Assembly (NCBI GenBank): GCA_030745835.1
Contig: JASLNU010000134.1
Span: 6,752-70,751 of the forward strand
Length of the DNA: 64,000 bases
From: GCA-2687515 sp002687515
GTDB lineage: Bacteria; Pseudomonadota; Alphaproteobacteria; Rhodospirillales; UBA2165
Direction: 5' to 3'
The notes beneath the pieces were generated by a model that saw only the letters and a list, made by a program, of their open reading frames with translations, was not told where the DNA came from and searched no databases. Made by a program: the position numbers and the translations under genes. How positions within the stretch are numbered: position 1 is the first letter of the stretch; every line of letters starts with the position of its first letter. Positions 63,775 to 64,000 of the stretch are shown one piece after another.

Positions 63775-64000
63775 GGATGTGACAAGTGGCGGCTCCGATG
63801 CCGCTTGTCAACGGTGGCTGCATCCAGGATCGATTGCAAATAAGCCTCGACAAGCAAACATCAACCCGGATTGCCCAGATGGATTACTAAATTGATGACC
63901 TGTTTGGGTGATTCTGCTATAAGAATCAATGCTATACACACATCATAACAGACAGGTCTCATGTCACCCGGCGGGTGAAGGCAGAAAGTCCCCTTTGCGG

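Noticed and set aside
63775..64000. Possible new gene starting at the ATG at 63961
   Set aside because: The frame closes after four codons at TGA; nothing else is supported before the window ends.

Overview
The window looks like a chromosomal segment of a GC-rich alphaproteobacterium, most likely a Rhodospirillales-type organism. This is inferred from gene order and protein character, not from a marker search. Typical signs are the run nlpD-like/pcm/surE/serS/tatC/tatB/tatA, the run dgt/argS/SPOR/nagZ/M50 protease/scpA/scpB, yajC-secD-secF followed by an Mth938-type gene, and a TRAP uptake operon. Most genes are very GC-rich. A few stretches are not: the CHAD/ParA pair near 1.6-3.3 kb, a very AT-rich gene at 5.95-6.21 kb, and the small gene at 34.5 kb. 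These are candidates for transfer. No rRNA, tRNA, CRISPR array, intact insertion sequence or phage gene was seen.

Layout. 0-3.3 kb: a winged-helix/TPR regulator (5' end cut by the window edge) and a convergent pair made of a CHAD protein and a ParA-like ATPase. 3.5-5.8 kb: acyl-CoA dehydrogenase and zinc alcohol dehydrogenase. 5.8-6.7 kb: an island of dispersed repeats around an AT-rich membrane-protein gene. 6.7-11.6 kb: an operon for an aryl-CoA ligase, a CoxM-type FAD subunit and an unusual molybdenum enzyme in which a ferredoxin-like [2Fe-2S] domain is fused to a DMSO-reductase-family catalytic chain. 11.8-16.4 kb: an MBL hydrolase and a TfoX-like protein, then an operon of cupredoxin, lipoprotein and membrane adenylate cyclase. 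16.5-25.3 kb: one long minus-strand run, yajC-secD-secF-Mth938 followed by three glycosyltransferase-type genes and a zinc alcohol dehydrogenase. 25.4-32.9 kb: a degenerate response regulator that appears to start at ATC, a DUF815-type ATPase, and the nlpD-like to tatA run. 33-35 kb: gene-poor, with repeats, a thioesterase and a small gene next to the tail of a decayed paralogue. 35-44.9 kb: the dgt to scpB run, then erpA and xthA. 44.9-50 kb: a 32-residue membrane protein behind a perfect FNR/FixK box, the TRAP operon, an MxKDx-repeat protein, and an ECF sigma/anti-sigma pair. 50.1-51.8 kb: a gene read through an in-frame UGA, interpreted as a UGSC-type selenoprotein. 51.9-57.6 kb: ilvD, repeats, a mercury-type MerR with a divergent GDCC protein, a thioredoxin-like protein and an MBL hydrolase. 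57.9-63.8 kb: a PAS histidine kinase, bacteriohemerythrin, a glutathione S-transferase gene broken by one stop codon, and an ABC-F ATPase.

The most notable items are the selenoprotein with a plausible bSECIS hairpin, the chimeric molybdoenzyme operon, the CHAD+ParA pair (possibly polyphosphate-granule positioning), the FNR-box small protein, the MerR/GDCC promoter with an almost leaderless start, the apparent ATC start codon, and five families of dispersed short repeats, two of which occur together in the same order at two loci.
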